Made by a program: the position numbers and the translations under genes. From Hyphomicrobiales bacterium (GTDB lineage: Bacteria; Pseudomonadota; Alphaproteobacteria; Rhizobiales; Aestuariivirgaceae): a DNA stretch of 64,000 nucleotides. The stretch covers positions 43,086-107,085 of the forward strand of contig JACPNZ010000008.1 of NCBI GenBank assembly GCA_016185245.1. The letters are read 5' to 3'. The notes below the pieces were generated by a model that was not told the DNA's origin, did not search any database, and saw only the letters and a list, made by a program, of their open reading frames with translations. Shown here piece after piece: positions 30,285 to 39,654 of the stretch (the first letter of the stretch is position 1; the number at the start of each line of letters is the position of its first letter).

Positions 30285-33200
30285 TCACACCTTCGCTTGC
30301 GCCGGATGGTCGCCGGCGGGCTCCGTCGTATCGCTGGCCGGCAATGCCGCATCTGCTGCCTCGACCGCCGGTTCTTCCGGTTGCGGTGCCGGCTCCTCCG
30401 GCGCCGTCTCGGCCACGGCCGGCGCAACTATCGCTGCCTCCGTCGGGGTGGCGACCGGCGGCGGCGCCATGGCCGCCAGTCGTGCCCGCTCGACGGCGGC
30501 ACGGGATCGTGCCGCGTCGATGTCGGCGGCGGTCAGATCGAGGCTAAGGGGTGCCGGCGCCGGATCCTTGGCGGCCTTCTCCCACAGCCAGGTGATGGCG
30601 GTGCGGCTGCCGCTTGCGGCATAGGGAAGGCCGGACAGCGCATCGCTCACCTGCCTTGCCGTCATCGGCCGGCCGATGAAATAGCCCTGGCCCAGGTCGC
30701 AGCTCAAGGCGCCCAGCCGGTCCACCTGCTCCTGGGTCTCGATGCCCTCGGCGACGATCGCCAGGCCGAGCGCGTGGGCCATGGCGATGATCGCCTCGAG
30801 GATGGTGCCGGCCCGGCTATCCCTGGCCTCGACGTCGATGAAGCTGCGATCGACCTTGAGGGTGTCGAAGGGCAGCTGGCGCAGGCTGGCCAGCGACGAG
30901 TAGCCGGTGCCGAAATCGTCGCAGGCGAGCCCCACGCCCATTTCGCGCAGGCGCTCCAAAATCCGCCCCGCCCGCTCGGGATATTGCATCACCAGGCTTT
31001 CGGTCACCTCGATCTTCAGGCTGCCGCGGGCTACGTTCTCGCGCTGGATGAGCTGCTTGAAGTCGTCGATAAGGTCGGCCTCGATGAGCTGGGCCGAGGA
31101 GATGTTGACCGCCACGAAAATGGGCTCGGCCGGACGGTAGGCGCGCTGCCAGATGCCGAGCTGGCGGCCGGCCTCGTTGAGCACGGTGCGGCCGATGTCG
31201 CGGATCATGCCGGTCTGCTCGGCGAGAGCCAGGAAGCTCTCCGGCGCCAGGAGGCCAAGCACCGGATGGCGCCAGCGCACCAGCGCCTCGAAGCCCGCCA
31301 GGTTCATGTCGGCGAGCCGGGCGATGGGCTGGTAGTGCACCTCGATCTCGCTCCTCTCGATGGCTCGCCGCAATTCCGCTTCGAGCACCACCAGTTCGGC
31401 CCGGTCGTCGCGCAGCGAGGCGCGGAACACCTCGATCGTATCGGTGCCGCGGCGCTTGGCCTCGTAGAGGGCTAGGGCTGCGTCCTTCAGCATCTGGTCG
31501 GCCGAGAGCGCTGCCTCGCGGAATGGCGCAACGCCGATCGACGCGGTGAGGAATACTTCCTGACGCTCGACATCGATGGGCCGGGCCACCGCCTTGCGCA
31601 GCCCGTCGCTGAACACCGCGATATCGCGATTGGGCTCGCCGCCCACGAACAGCACGGCGAACTGGTCGCCGGGCATGCGGGCGACGGTGTCGTTGGCTCC
31701 CATTTCGGCGGTAAGCCTCCGGCCGACGATGGTCAGCAGGGCATCGCCCGCCTCATGGCCAAGGCCGTTGTTCACCGTCTTAAAGCGGTCGATGTCGATC
31801 AGCAGCACATAGGGCGAGGCCGGGCTTCCGGCCTCGGCGGCGGCAACCGCCCGGGTCAGGCGATCGACGAACAGGGCGCGGTTGGGGAGCCCGGTCACCC
31901 GATCGTAGACGGCGTCTGTAAGAAGCCGCTCTTCGACCCGCTTGGCATTGGTGACATCGGTGAGCGTGCCGATGCAGCGCAGCGCCCGGCGGCCGTGGCC
32001 CGGCATGGCGCGGCCGCGCAGCTGGAACCAGCGATAGCCGCCGTCGCCATGGCGCAGACGAAACTCGCGCTCGATCACACCGTTGCCCTGCAACTCGGCG
32101 GCCTCGACCGCCGCCAGGTAGCTGGCCCGGTCGGAAGGGTGCATGATTTCGAGAAAGCCCTCGACGCCGGCCTCGGCCAGAAGCCCCGCCGGCAGGTCGA
32201 GGGCGGCCTCGATTTCAGCGCCGACATGCAGGTCGCCGTCCTCGACCTGCCAGTCCCAAACATAGGCCCGGGCCCCGGCGAGTGCCAGGGCCCGGCGTCC
32301 GGCCTCGCGGAAGAAATGACGCGACAGATAGCCCTGCGAGAACGCCTGGTGCGCCAGGGTGAAGCCCATCACCACCAGAACCGTGCACAGTCCGGCCAGC
32401 AAGAGCGGCGACAGGACGGTCGAATGGGCATCGGCAAGGGCGGCGGCGAAGGCCAGGAAGGTCCACAGCAGGACGGCCGACCAGGCGACCAGCGCGGTTT
32501 CGGCCTTAGCCTCGCCGCGCCGCCACAGATAGTAGATGAGTCCGAAGCCCAGCGCGGCGGTCGCCCCGAACACCATGCGGGCAATGCCGGCCGCGGTGAT
32601 GGGATCGGCGAAGCCATAGACCGGGATGGCAAAGGCGAGGAGGCCGATGAGCAACAGCAGATTGCCGATGATCGGCAGGAGGTGGCGGAGCTCGCCGACG
32701 GTAACGAGATAGAGAATGAGAAAGGCCGCCATCAGCCCTTCCACCAGGGCCCTGATGGCGGCGGGGGTGAGTGCCTCGATGCCGAGGCTCGTAACGATCG
32801 GCATCAGATGGCCCGCTTCCAGGGTCATGAAGGCGAGTGCCGAAAGGCCAAAGCCGCCGGCGGCCAGGAAGACCGGGCGGGCCCGGAAGCCATAGAGCGC
32901 CAGCATGGCGGCCGACAGGAGGGCAGCGATCCCCAGCATGGCGCCGCGAAAGAAGGCGAAGTAGTCCTTCTGCTCCTGGAAGGCATCGCGCTGCCACAGG
33001 GTCACGACCGACGGGATGGCGCCACTGATCTCGAATCCGATGACCGCCGTCTTGCCCGGATCGAGGGTCACGGCATAGGCCTGGCGCCCCGGCGACGGCT
33101 GGGGCTCGACGCTGATTGCCCCTTCGGTTGCCAGATTGACCACCGTCGCGCCGGAGGGTTTCGGCCACATCAGGCGCGATCCGACGAAGCCTTGGTCGGC

Positions 33201-33530
33201 AATGGCGATCACCGTGGTCTTAGGTCTATCGGAACCGTTGGTGAGGCCGGCGACAATCCAGCGGAACTGCGGGCCCTGACCCTTGGCGCGCAGAGTCATG
33301 AAATCGCCTACGCCGGTCGCCGAGCCCGGCTTCTCGATCACCGCATCGCGCTGGTCGGTCTCGACGCGCACAAAATAGGGAAGGAGATCGCGGCTCGCAC
33401 CTTCGAACACCACATTGGCCGGCTCGACGGCCCGGGCCGGGTGCCACGCCAACAGCCCTGCGAAGACAGCTAGAGCGAGCAAACGTGCGAGGCCCGCGCC
33501 GCCCCATATTGCGCCGGAATGCCGATTCAT
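30285..33530 (-). CDS. Membrane PAS-GGDEF-EAL cyclic-di-GMP protein with degenerate GGDEF
   Basis: A 1081-residue sensor. Order: signal or first helix (residues 15-35), a periplasmic beta-rich domain (36-185), about seven membrane helices (190-405, 7TM diverse intracellular signalling type), a PAS domain (about 420-530, with a RWFQLRGR strand), GGDEF (about 545-705) and EAL (about 715-960), then a Pro/Ala/Glu-rich tail of over 100 residues. The GGDEF motif reads PGDQF, so cyclase activity is doubtful. The EAL site looks intact: EALVRW, DDFGTGYSSL and EGIETQEQ. Net activity is probably hydrolysis of cyclic di-GMP, with the GGDEF domain acting as a GTP sensor. Confidence 0.93.
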   Translation of the reverse strand: MNRHSGAIWGGAGLARLLALAVFAGLLAWHPARAVEPANVVFEGASRDLLPYFVRVETDQRDAVIEKPGSATGVGDFMTLRAKGQGPQFRWIVAGLTNGSDRPKTTVIAIADQGFVGSRLMWPKPSGATVVNLATEGAISVEPQPSPGRQAYAVTLDPGKTAVIGFEISGAIPSVVTLWQRDAFQEQKDYFAFFRGAMLGIAALLSAAMLALYGFRARPVFLAAGGFGLSALAFMTLEAGHLMPIVTSLGIEALTPAAIRALVEGLMAAFLILYLVTVGELRHLLPIIGNLLLLIGLLAFAIPVYGFADPITAAGIARMVFGATAALGFGLIYYLWRRGEAKAETALVAWSAVLLWTFLAFAAALADAHSTVLSPLLLAGLCTVLVVMGFTLAHQAFSQGYLSRHFFREAGRRALALAGARAYVWDWQVEDGDLHVGAEIEAALDLPAGLLAEAGVEGFLEIMHPSDRASYLAAVEAAELQGNGVIEREFRLRHGDGGYRWFQLRGRAMPGHGRRALRCIGTLTDVTNAKRVEERLLTDAVYDRVTGLPNRALFVDRLTRAVAAAEAGSPASPYVLLIDIDRFKTVNNGLGHEAGDALLTIVGRRLTAEMGANDTVARMPGDQFAVLFVGGEPNRDIAVFSDGLRKAVARPIDVERQEVFLTASIGVAPFREAALSADQMLKDAALALYEAKRRGTDTIEVFRASLRDDRAELVVLEAELRRAIERSEIEVHYQPIARLADMNLAGFEALVRWRHPVLGLLAPESFLALAEQTGMIRDIGRTVLNEAGRQLGIWQRAYRPAEPIFVAVNISSAQLIEADLIDDFKQLIQRENVARGSLKIEVTESLVMQYPERAGRILERLREMGVGLACDDFGTGYSSLASLRQLPFDTLKVDRSFIDVEARDSRAGTILEAIIAMAHALGLAIVAEGIETQEQVDRLGALSCDLGQGYFIGRPMTARQVSDALSGLPYAASGSRTAITWLWEKAAKDPAPAPLSLDLTAADIDAARSRAAVERARLAAMAPPPVATPTEAAIVAPAVAETAPEEPAPQPEEPAVEAADAALPASDTTEPAGDHPAQAKV

Positions 33531-33585
33531 GGTCCCTAGCTAATCCCCGCCCCGCCCCCGTGGCAAGAAATGATGCGAAGCAGGT

Positions 33586-34167
33586 TCAGCCGCCATCCGC
33601 CAGCCGGGCGAACAGCAGATGATCCCGCCAGACGCCGTTGATCTTCAGGTAGTTGCGGGCCAGGCCCTCCTCGGCAAAGCCGGTCCGCCGCAGAAGCGCG
33701 ATCGAGGCGGTATTGCCCGGCAGACAGGAGGCCTCGACCCGGTGCAGCCGCAGATGGTCGAAAGCAAAGGGCAGGATCAGCCGCACCGCCGCGGTCATGT
33801 AGCCCCTGCGCAGGTGGGGCAGGCCCGTCCAGTAGCCGAGCGTTGCCATCTGGGCCACACCGCGGCGCACATTGGAAAGGGTAAGCGCCCCAAGCAGGGT
33901 GCGGCCATCGGCCGAGAAGATGAAGAACGGGTAGGCGGCGTCTTCCGCGATGTCGCGCCAGTAGCGCTTGACGCGGGCCCGGAAGGCGGCACGGGTCAGG
34001 TCGTTGGCCGGCCACTCGGGTTCCCAGGGTGCCAGAAAGGCGCGACTCAGCAGGCGGAGCTCGGCCCAGGACTTGTGGTCGCCGACATCCGGGGTGCGCA
34101 GCGTCACGCTGTCGCCGCGCAACACCGGCGGCAGGTCGGGGGTGAAGGGCGAGCGCAGGAAGACCAT
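33586..34167 (-). CDS. RimJ/RimL-type GNAT acetyltransferase
   Basis: A 193-residue GNAT protein (MVFLRSPFTPDLPPVL start). The acetyl-CoA loop LRRGYMTAAVRLIL is followed by LHRVEASCLPGNTASIALLRRTGF, the pattern of the RimJ N-terminal acetyltransferase group. Targets in this group are N-termini of ribosomal proteins, but the actual target is not known. It begins 10 bases after the M16 protease stop and probably shares its transcript. Confidence 0.9.
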   Translation of the reverse strand: MVFLRSPFTPDLPPVLRGDSVTLRTPDVGDHKSWAELRLLSRAFLAPWEPEWPANDLTRAAFRARVKRYWRDIAEDAAYPFFIFSADGRTLLGALTLSNVRRGVAQMATLGYWTGLPHLRRGYMTAAVRLILPFAFDHLRLHRVEASCLPGNTASIALLRRTGFAEEGLARNYLKINGVWRDHLLFARLADGG

Positions 34168-34177
34168 CGGGCAGCCC

Positions 34178-35437
34178 TCAGGCGAAATGGCCGGCGATGG
34201 TGGCGTAGGACGATAGCCCAGAGAGCTGGCCCACGGCGCTGAAGGCCGGGGCGGTGGCCTTGAACAGGCGCTCGGCCAGGGCCCGCACTTCTTCCGGAGT
34301 CACCGCCTCGATCTTGGCCACCAGCGTGGCAATCGCCGGCACCCGGCCATAGGCGAGGAATTGCCGGGCGATCTGGTCGGCGCGCGCCGAAGCACTTTCC
34401 AGATTCATCACCAGGCTGGCCTTGAGCTGGGCCTTGGCGCGGGCCACCTCGGCGTCGCTGATCTCGCGCGCCGCCGACAGCATGACCTCCGAGGTGATGT
34501 CCATCAGCTCGCGCGAGTGCTCGGGCGAGGTGGCGGCATAGACGCCGAGCTGGCCGGCGTCCTCATAGGCCGAGCCGAAGGAGAAGACGCTGTAGCACAG
34601 CCCCCGCTTCTCGCGCACTTCCTGGAACAGCCTGGAGGACATGCCGCCGCCCAGGATGTTGGAAAGCACTTGCAATACATAGATTTCGGGATCGCGGTAG
34701 CCGGGTGCGGCGAAGGCCAGCACCACATGGGCCTGGTCGAGGGGCTTGGCTTCGGTCTGGGCGGCGGGGCTGAACACCGGCGGCTGGCGCTGCGGCTCCT
34801 GGCCCTCGGCGATGGCGCCCAGAAGTTTCTCGGCGGCGGCGGCGAAGTCGCGATGGTCGAAGTTGCCGGCGGCCGCCACCACCATGCGCGAGCCCCAGTA
34901 GTTGCGGTCGCGCCAGGCCAGTATCCGGTCGCGTGTGACCCCCCCGATCAGTTCCGAGGTGCCGAGGATCGACCGGCCCAGGGGGTGGTCGCCGTAACAG
35001 GCCTGCTGGGCCAGATCGAACACCAGGTCGTCGGGCTGGTCATGGGCGGCGGCGATCTCCTGCAGGATCACGTCGCGCTCGCGTTCGAGTTCCTCGGGTT
35101 CGAGCGCCGACTCGGTGAAGATGTCGGCGAGAATGTCGAGGGCGAGCGCCCAGTCGTGCTTCAGCACCCGGGCATAATAGGTCGTGGTTTCCATGCCGGT
35201 CGCGGCATTGATCTCGCCGCCGGCCGATTCGATCTCTTCGGCGATCTGCTGGGCCGAACGCCTCTTGGTGCCCTTGAAGGCCATGTGCTCGAGGAAATGG
35301 GCAATGCCGTTTTCCTCAGGCCCCTCGTCGCGGGCTCCGGCCTTCACCCAGATGCCGAGGGCCACGGTCTCGAGATGGGGCATGAAATGGGTCACGACGT
35401 TGATGCCGTTCGACAGGCGGGTAATCTCGACGCTCAT
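34178..35437 (-). CDS. M16 family zinc peptidase (mitochondrial processing peptidase-like)
   Basis: A 419-residue pitrilysin-family protease from the ATG at 35437 (MSVEITRLSNGINVV), with GAGGAGGTC directly before it. The inverted zinc motif HxxEH is HFLEH in NGIAHFLEHMAFKGT, and the downstream Glu region ELERERDVILQEI is present. This form, found next to thrC in alphaproteobacteria, is the bacterial relative of the beta subunit of mitochondrial processing peptidase. Soluble, probably cytoplasmic. Substrates unknown. Confidence 0.95.
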   Translation of the reverse strand: MSVEITRLSNGINVVTHFMPHLETVALGIWVKAGARDEGPEENGIAHFLEHMAFKGTKRRSAQQIAEEIESAGGEINAATGMETTTYYARVLKHDWALALDILADIFTESALEPEELERERDVILQEIAAAHDQPDDLVFDLAQQACYGDHPLGRSILGTSELIGGVTRDRILAWRDRNYWGSRMVVAAAGNFDHRDFAAAAEKLLGAIAEGQEPQRQPPVFSPAAQTEAKPLDQAHVVLAFAAPGYRDPEIYVLQVLSNILGGGMSSRLFQEVREKRGLCYSVFSFGSAYEDAGQLGVYAATSPEHSRELMDITSEVMLSAAREISDAEVARAKAQLKASLVMNLESASARADQIARQFLAYGRVPAIATLVAKIEAVTPEEVRALAERLFKATAPAFSAVGQLSGLSSYATIAGHFA

Positions 35438-35444
35438 GACCTCC

Positions 35445-36836
35445 TCAGGACGCAGGCCGCGACAGGATGAAATCCCGGACGGCCTCACTGCGGCCGGGGA
35501 GCACTGTGTACCGTTCCTCGGCGGTCAGCAAGTGTTCCAGTCTTTTGGGTAAGGAGGGCCTGACGCCGCTGGCCCTTTCGACCGCATCGGGGAACTTGGC
35601 CGGATGCGCGGTGGCCAGCGTCACCATGGGGCCCTGCCCCTCCGTCTGCCGGCGGGCGACCGCGTAGCCCACGGCACTGTGCGGATCGAGCAGCTCGCCG
35701 GTCTCCGCCAGGGTCCGGCGAATGGTTGCCGCGGTCTCCGCTTCGCTCGCCGCCCCCGAGGCGAACTCGTTGCCGATTTCCTCAAGCTCGGTCTTGCCGA
35801 TATGAAAGCTTCCGGACTGGGCCAAACCGGCCATCAGGCGGCGGACGTCACTGGCGTCGCGGCGGAAAACCTCGAACAGCAGGCGCTCGAAATTGCTCGA
35901 CACCTGAATATCCATGGAAGGGCTCGATGAGGCGGTCACCCCCTTCACCTCATAACGACCGGTCTTTAGCGTCCGGTCGAGAATGTCGTTGACATTGGTG
36001 GCGATGACGAGCCGCCCCACCGGCAGGCCCATGCGCTTGGCCACCAGCCCGGCATAGATATCGCCGAAATTGCCGGTCGGCACGCAGTAGTCGATGGTGC
36101 GGTCGGGCGCTCCCAGCGACAGGCCCGAGGTCACATAATAGACGATCTGGGCCATGATGCGGGCCCAGTTGATCGAATTGACGCCGGCCAACCCCACCTT
36201 GTCGCGGAAACCGTGATCGTTGAACAGGGCCTTCACGATCGCCTGGCAGTCGTCAAAGGTACCCTCGATGGCGATATTGTGCACCGAAGGCGAGGCAACC
36301 GTGGTCATCTGGCGGCGCTGCACTTCGCTCACCCTTCCATGGGGGTGGAGAATGAAGATCGAGGCATGATGACTTGCCTTGAAGGCTTCGATGGCCGCCC
36401 CGCCGGTATCGCCCGAGGTGGCGCCGACGATGGTGGCCCGGGTCTTGCGGCGTTCCAGGGCCCAGTCCATCAGGCGGGCGAGGAGCTGCATCGCCACGTC
36501 CTTGAAGGCCAAGGTCGGCCCGTGGAAGAGTTCGAGCAGCCAGTGGTTATCGTCGAGCTGCTTCAGGGGGACGACCGCCGGATGACCGAAGCCTCGATAG
36601 GCCTCGGCCAACATGCGTTTGAGCTCGCTATCGGGAACGGCGCCGCCGATGAAGGGATGGAGCACCGCAAAGGCCACTTCCTCGTAAGGCGCTCCCTGCA
36701 GGCGGCGCAGTGCGGTTGCCGAGAGCTGCGGCCAATGGGCCGGAACATAGAGGCCGCCGTCGCGGGCCAGGCCCGTCAGCAATACCTCCTCGAAGCCCAG
36801 GTCGGGCGCTTCACCGCGGGTCGACTGGTAGCGCAA
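35445..36836 (-). CDS. thrC: Threonine synthase
   Basis: PLP enzyme converting O-phosphohomoserine to threonine; 463 residues, the long form with an N-terminal extension (YQSTRGEAPDLGFEEVLLTG). The PLP lysine is in PTLAFKDVAMQLL and the phosphate loop is in ATSGDTGGAAIEA. It is followed 7 bases later by the M16 protease gene. thrB, which makes its substrate, is not in the window. Confidence 0.97.
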   Translation of the reverse strand: MRYQSTRGEAPDLGFEEVLLTGLARDGGLYVPAHWPQLSATALRRLQGAPYEEVAFAVLHPFIGGAVPDSELKRMLAEAYRGFGHPAVVPLKQLDDNHWLLELFHGPTLAFKDVAMQLLARLMDWALERRKTRATIVGATSGDTGGAAIEAFKASHHASIFILHPHGRVSEVQRRQMTTVASPSVHNIAIEGTFDDCQAIVKALFNDHGFRDKVGLAGVNSINWARIMAQIVYYVTSGLSLGAPDRTIDYCVPTGNFGDIYAGLVAKRMGLPVGRLVIATNVNDILDRTLKTGRYEVKGVTASSSPSMDIQVSSNFERLLFEVFRRDASDVRRLMAGLAQSGSFHIGKTELEEIGNEFASGAASEAETAATIRRTLAETGELLDPHSAVGYAVARRQTEGQGPMVTLATAHPAKFPDAVERASGVRPSLPKRLEHLLTAEERYTVLPGRSEAVRDFILSRPAS

Positions 36837-36891
36837 ACGGATTGTTTCCTCGGGTTGGGGCGTCCTGCTTTAGCGGCCGGTGGGGAACCTA

Positions 36892-37596
36892 TCAAGCGCC
36901 GGATTTTTTCATCTGTCCACGGAGATAGAGGCCGGTGATGACGGCGAGGACCAGGGCGAGGGCGAACCAGGTGATGGCATATTGCAGATGGTTGTTGGCA
37001 AGTCCTGGCGCCGGCGCCTGGGGCCGCGGGAAGCCCCGGTCGCCGGCCTTCGGCAGGATGTGCAGCACCACCGGCCGGAGGGTCACGCCAGCCGGCACTT
37101 CGGTCGCCGCCAGCATCGCCGGCACGTCCCACCAGAACCACATGTTGGCCCGCACGTCATTGTCGGGGGTGAAGAAACCCCGGCCGGAGCCATGACTGAG
37201 AGCCACGCCGGTGACTTCGTTCTCTCCCGCCGGCGCCGCGATGCCGGCGCGCCGGTCGTCGGGCACCACGCCACGGTCGACGAGGATGAGGGTTCCTTCG
37301 GCCGTGACGAAGGGCGACACCACTTCCCAGGCGGGACTACCGTCGAAACTGCCAAGCAGCAGCTTGTCGCCCGTCCCAAGATAGTGGCCCCGGACCGTCA
37401 CCCTGAGGAAGTCAATGTCGTCGCCCGTGGCCAGCGACAGCGGCACCGGGGCTGCCACCTGGCGCTCGGCCATGCGGGCGATCAGCGCTTCCTTCCAGCG
37501 CAGCCGCTCGATCTGCCAGACACCGAGGCCGAGCAACAGCGCTACGCCGACAAGGCTGGCGAGGAGTGTCCGCCAATGGCGGGCAAGGCCGGTCAT
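36892..37596 (-). CDS. SURF1 family cytochrome oxidase assembly protein
   Basis: A 234-residue inner-membrane protein from the ATG at 37596 (MTGLARHWRTLLASLV). It has an N-terminal membrane helix ending in GVWQIERLRWKEALIARM, a periplasmic domain with VDRGVVPDDRR and a C-terminal helix (HLQYAITWFALALVLAVITG) with the NNHLQYAITWF signature. SURF1 helps insert heme a in the aa3 oxidase. It overlaps the DUF983 stop by four bases (ATGA). The longer frame upstream is antisense shadow. Confidence 0.94.
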   Translation of the reverse strand: MTGLARHWRTLLASLVGVALLLGLGVWQIERLRWKEALIARMAERQVAAPVPLSLATGDDIDFLRVTVRGHYLGTGDKLLLGSFDGSPAWEVVSPFVTAEGTLILVDRGVVPDDRRAGIAAPAGENEVTGVALSHGSGRGFFTPDNDVRANMWFWWDVPAMLAATEVPAGVTLRPVVLHILPKAGDRGFPRPQAPAPGLANNHLQYAITWFALALVLAVITGLYLRGQMKKSGA

Positions 37597-37967
37597 TTCA
37601 CCTCGCGGCCTTCGCGGGCCCCGGTCTTCCATTGCTGGCACAGCAGCACGCCCTTCACCGGCCGCAGCAGCAGCATCGGCAGAACGATGAGCAGCGGAAC
37701 GGCGATTATCGCGTGAACCCAGAAGGGCGGTGCATAGGCCGCCTCGACGCCGAGGATCGAGCCCACGCCGAAGATGCCGACGAACAGCATGACGAACCAG
37801 GCGGCGCCATCGCCACCGTCGGCGAAGTCGTAGGAGAGCCCGCAACTCGCGCACGATTTGGCCACCGTCAGATAGCCGTCGAACAGCTTGCCACGGCCGC
37901 AACGCGGACATCTTCCCGCCAGCCCCGTCTTGAGCGGCGAGATGTCGGGATAATAGTTGTCGGTCAT
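37593..37967 (-). CDS. DUF983 small membrane protein
   Basis: A 124-residue protein with a zinc-ribbon-like start (GRCPRCGRGKLFDGYLTVAKSC ASCG: two CxxC pairs) followed by two membrane helices (FVMLFVGIFGVGSILGV and VHAIIAVPLLIVLPMLLL). DUF983 is regularly placed between ctaE and SURF1 in alphaproteobacteria, so a role in oxidase assembly is inferred. A terminator-like hairpin separates it from ctaE. Confidence 0.9.
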   Translation of the reverse strand: MTDNYYPDISPLKTGLAGRCPRCGRGKLFDGYLTVAKSCASCGLSYDFADGGDGAAWFVMLFVGIFGVGSILGVEAAYAPPFWVHAIIAVPLLIVLPMLLLRPVKGVLLCQQWKTGAREGREVK

Positions 37968-37981
37968 CGTTGCCTTCCAGC

Positions 37982-38015
37982 AAAAAGGGCCGCGCGGGAG
38001 GTTCCAGCGCGGCCC
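37982..38015 (-). terminator. Strong hairpin with U-tract between ctaE and DUF983
   Basis: On the minus strand GGGCCGCGC pairs with GCGCGGCCC (38015 to 38007 and 37995 to 37987), a perfect 9-bp GC stem with an 11-base loop, followed by five T (complement of 37986 to 37982). It is 21 bases after the ctaE stop and 15 before the DUF983 start. Confidence 0.75.
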
Positions 38016-38035
38016 GTCGGACGATCTATATCATT

Positions 38036-38893
38036 TCACTCGGCCGGGAGCACCGCGCCCGCCGAGGCCCAGACATAGACGGCGGAGAACAGGAACAGCC
38101 AGACCACGTCGACGAAGTGCCAGTACCAGGCCGCCGCTTCGAAGCCGAAATGCTGCTTGGGCGTGAAATGGCCGGCCATCGCTCGGAACAGGCAGACGGT
38201 CAGGAAGATGGTGCCGATGATCACGTGGAAGCCGTGAAAGCCCGTCGCCATGAAGAAGGTCGAGCCGTAGATGTTGCCGCCATTGTCGCGGCTGAAGGCG
38301 AAGGCGGCGCGCGAATATTCGTAGCCCTGGATCGAGGTGAACAGCACGCCCAGCGCAATCGTCGCCGCGAGGCCCCATTTGAGGCCCTGACGGTCGTTGT
38401 TGAGGAGCGCATGGTGGGCCCAGGTCACCGTGGTGCCGGAAGTGAGCAGGATCAGCGTATTGACCAGCGGCAAGTGCCAGGGGTTGAACACCTCGATGCC
38501 CTTGGGTGGCCAAACGCCGCCGGTCGCCGCCACGCGGGCCGCCTGGATGTTTTCGCCGGTGAACAGGCTGGCATCGAAGAAGGCCCAGAACCAGGCGACG
38601 AAGAACATCACCTCCGAGGCGATGAACATGATCATGCCGTAGCGCAGATGCAGGCTGACGACCGGCGTGTGATCGCCCTTGTGCGCTTCCGCGATCACAT
38701 CGCGCCACCACATGAACATGGTGTAGAACACGCCCATGAGGCCGAGGAGCGGGATTGCGGCGTAGCTATTGCCGTAGTGCATCCACAGGACCAGGCCGAC
38801 GGCCATGATGAAGACGGAAATCGCTCCGACGATGGGCCAGGGACTGGGGTCGACCAGGTGATAGTCGTGATGTTTGGCGTGCGCGTCGGCCAT
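38036..38893 (-). CDS. ctaE: Cytochrome c oxidase subunit III
   Basis: A 285-residue, seven-helix subunit of the aa3 oxidase from the ATG at 38893 (MADAHAKHHDYHLVDPSPWP), with GGAGTGGGGGAA upstream. It has the WWRDVIAEAHKGDHT segment, MFIASEVMFFVAWFWAFF with the conserved Glu, and HGFHVIIGTIFL and FGFEAAAWYWHFVDVVWLFLF at the C-terminus. It stabilises proton uptake into the D channel of subunit I. Confidence 0.97.
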   Translation of the reverse strand: MADAHAKHHDYHLVDPSPWPIVGAISVFIMAVGLVLWMHYGNSYAAIPLLGLMGVFYTMFMWWRDVIAEAHKGDHTPVVSLHLRYGMIMFIASEVMFFVAWFWAFFDASLFTGENIQAARVAATGGVWPPKGIEVFNPWHLPLVNTLILLTSGTTVTWAHHALLNNDRQGLKWGLAATIALGVLFTSIQGYEYSRAAFAFSRDNGGNIYGSTFFMATGFHGFHVIIGTIFLTVCLFRAMAGHFTPKQHFGFEAAAWYWHFVDVVWLFLFSAVYVWASAGAVLPAE

Positions 38894-38906
38894 TTCCCCC
38901 ACTCCG

Positions 38907-39491
38907 TTAATTGGCAATTCTGCCGCCGGCGGTTTCAACCGACGAAACGGCTTTGGGCTTGTCCACCGGATAGAACGTATAGGACAGCGTAATTTCCCCG
39001 ATCGACTTCGAATCGGCATCCTCGGCGATCGCTGGGTCGACGAAGAAAACGACCGGCAGGTCGGCGCTCTCGCCCGGCTTCAGCGTCTGCTCGGTGAAGC
39101 AGAAGCACTGGATCTTATTGAAATAGGTGGCGGCCGCGGCCGGCGTCACGTTGAACACCGCCGAGCCGGTTAGCGTGCGGCCGGTCAGGTTGGTGGCCCG
39201 GTAATGGGCCAGGTTCTGGGCCCCGAGCTTCACCGTCAGCGACGCCTGCACCGGGCGGAAGCTCCAGCCGAGGCTTGCCGCCGTGTTGGCGTCGAAGCGA
39301 ACGGTGACGGTCTGGTCGGTTGACTTTGCGGGAGCCGCAGCGGCGCGCCTGGGCGTGCCGTTGTAGCCGGTGGCCTTGCAAAAGAGCGAGTAGAGCGGCA
39401 CCGAGGCATAGGTGAGGCCGAGCATGGCAAGGGTTCCACCCAGGGCGATCAGGGCGACGCGGCGGTTGGATTTCGCGAGACCCCCGGCCAT
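38907..39491 (-). CDS. ctaG: Cytochrome c oxidase assembly protein CtaG (Cox11 type)
   Basis: A 194-residue copper chaperone that builds the CuB site. One membrane helix (VALIALGGTLAMLGLTYASVPL), then YSLFCKATGYNGTPRR, and the copper-binding FNKIQCFCFTEQTLKPGE motif with Cys-x-Cys. The C-terminal region faces the periplasm. It ends 13 bases before ctaE and follows the small coxF-like gene by one base. Confidence 0.96.
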   Translation of the reverse strand: MAGGLAKSNRRVALIALGGTLAMLGLTYASVPLYSLFCKATGYNGTPRRAAAAPAKSTDQTVTVRFDANTAASLGWSFRPVQASLTVKLGAQNLAHYRATNLTGRTLTGSAVFNVTPAAAATYFNKIQCFCFTEQTLKPGESADLPVVFFVDPAIAEDADSKSIGEITLSYTFYPVDKPKAVSSVETAGGRIAN

Positions 39492-39492
39492 G

Positions 39493-39654
39493 TCAGAGAC
39501 TCCGCAAGGCGACGTTGCCGCCCAGCCGCACGATGGTGGTGACGAAGAACAGCGCCACCAGGCCGCCGAGCACCAGGGCCATGACGATGGCCCGGCGGCG
39601 GCGGCGCGCCAGGTCCTCGGGGCCGAAGGGTTGCGGGGGCAAGGGAGCGCTCAT
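39493..39654 (-). CDS. CoxF-like small membrane protein
   Basis: A 53-residue protein ([20 protein letters not shown] then a single helix [21 protein letters not shown], then [11 protein letters not shown]). It overlaps the ctaB stop by four bases (ATGA) and ends one base before ctaG starts. A small protein of this kind, CoxF, is found at this place in alphaproteobacterial oxidase operons and is thought to aid assembly. It is embedded in a longer open frame and easily missed by annotators. Confidence 0.85.
   Translation of the reverse strand: MSAPLPPQPFGPEDLARRRRRAIVMALVLGGLVALFFVTTIVRLGGNVALRSL

Noticed and set aside
31755..33473. 572-codon plus frame opposite the GGDEF-EAL gene
   Set aside because: Antisense shadow; protein is Gly/Gln/His/Arg-rich without domain pattern.
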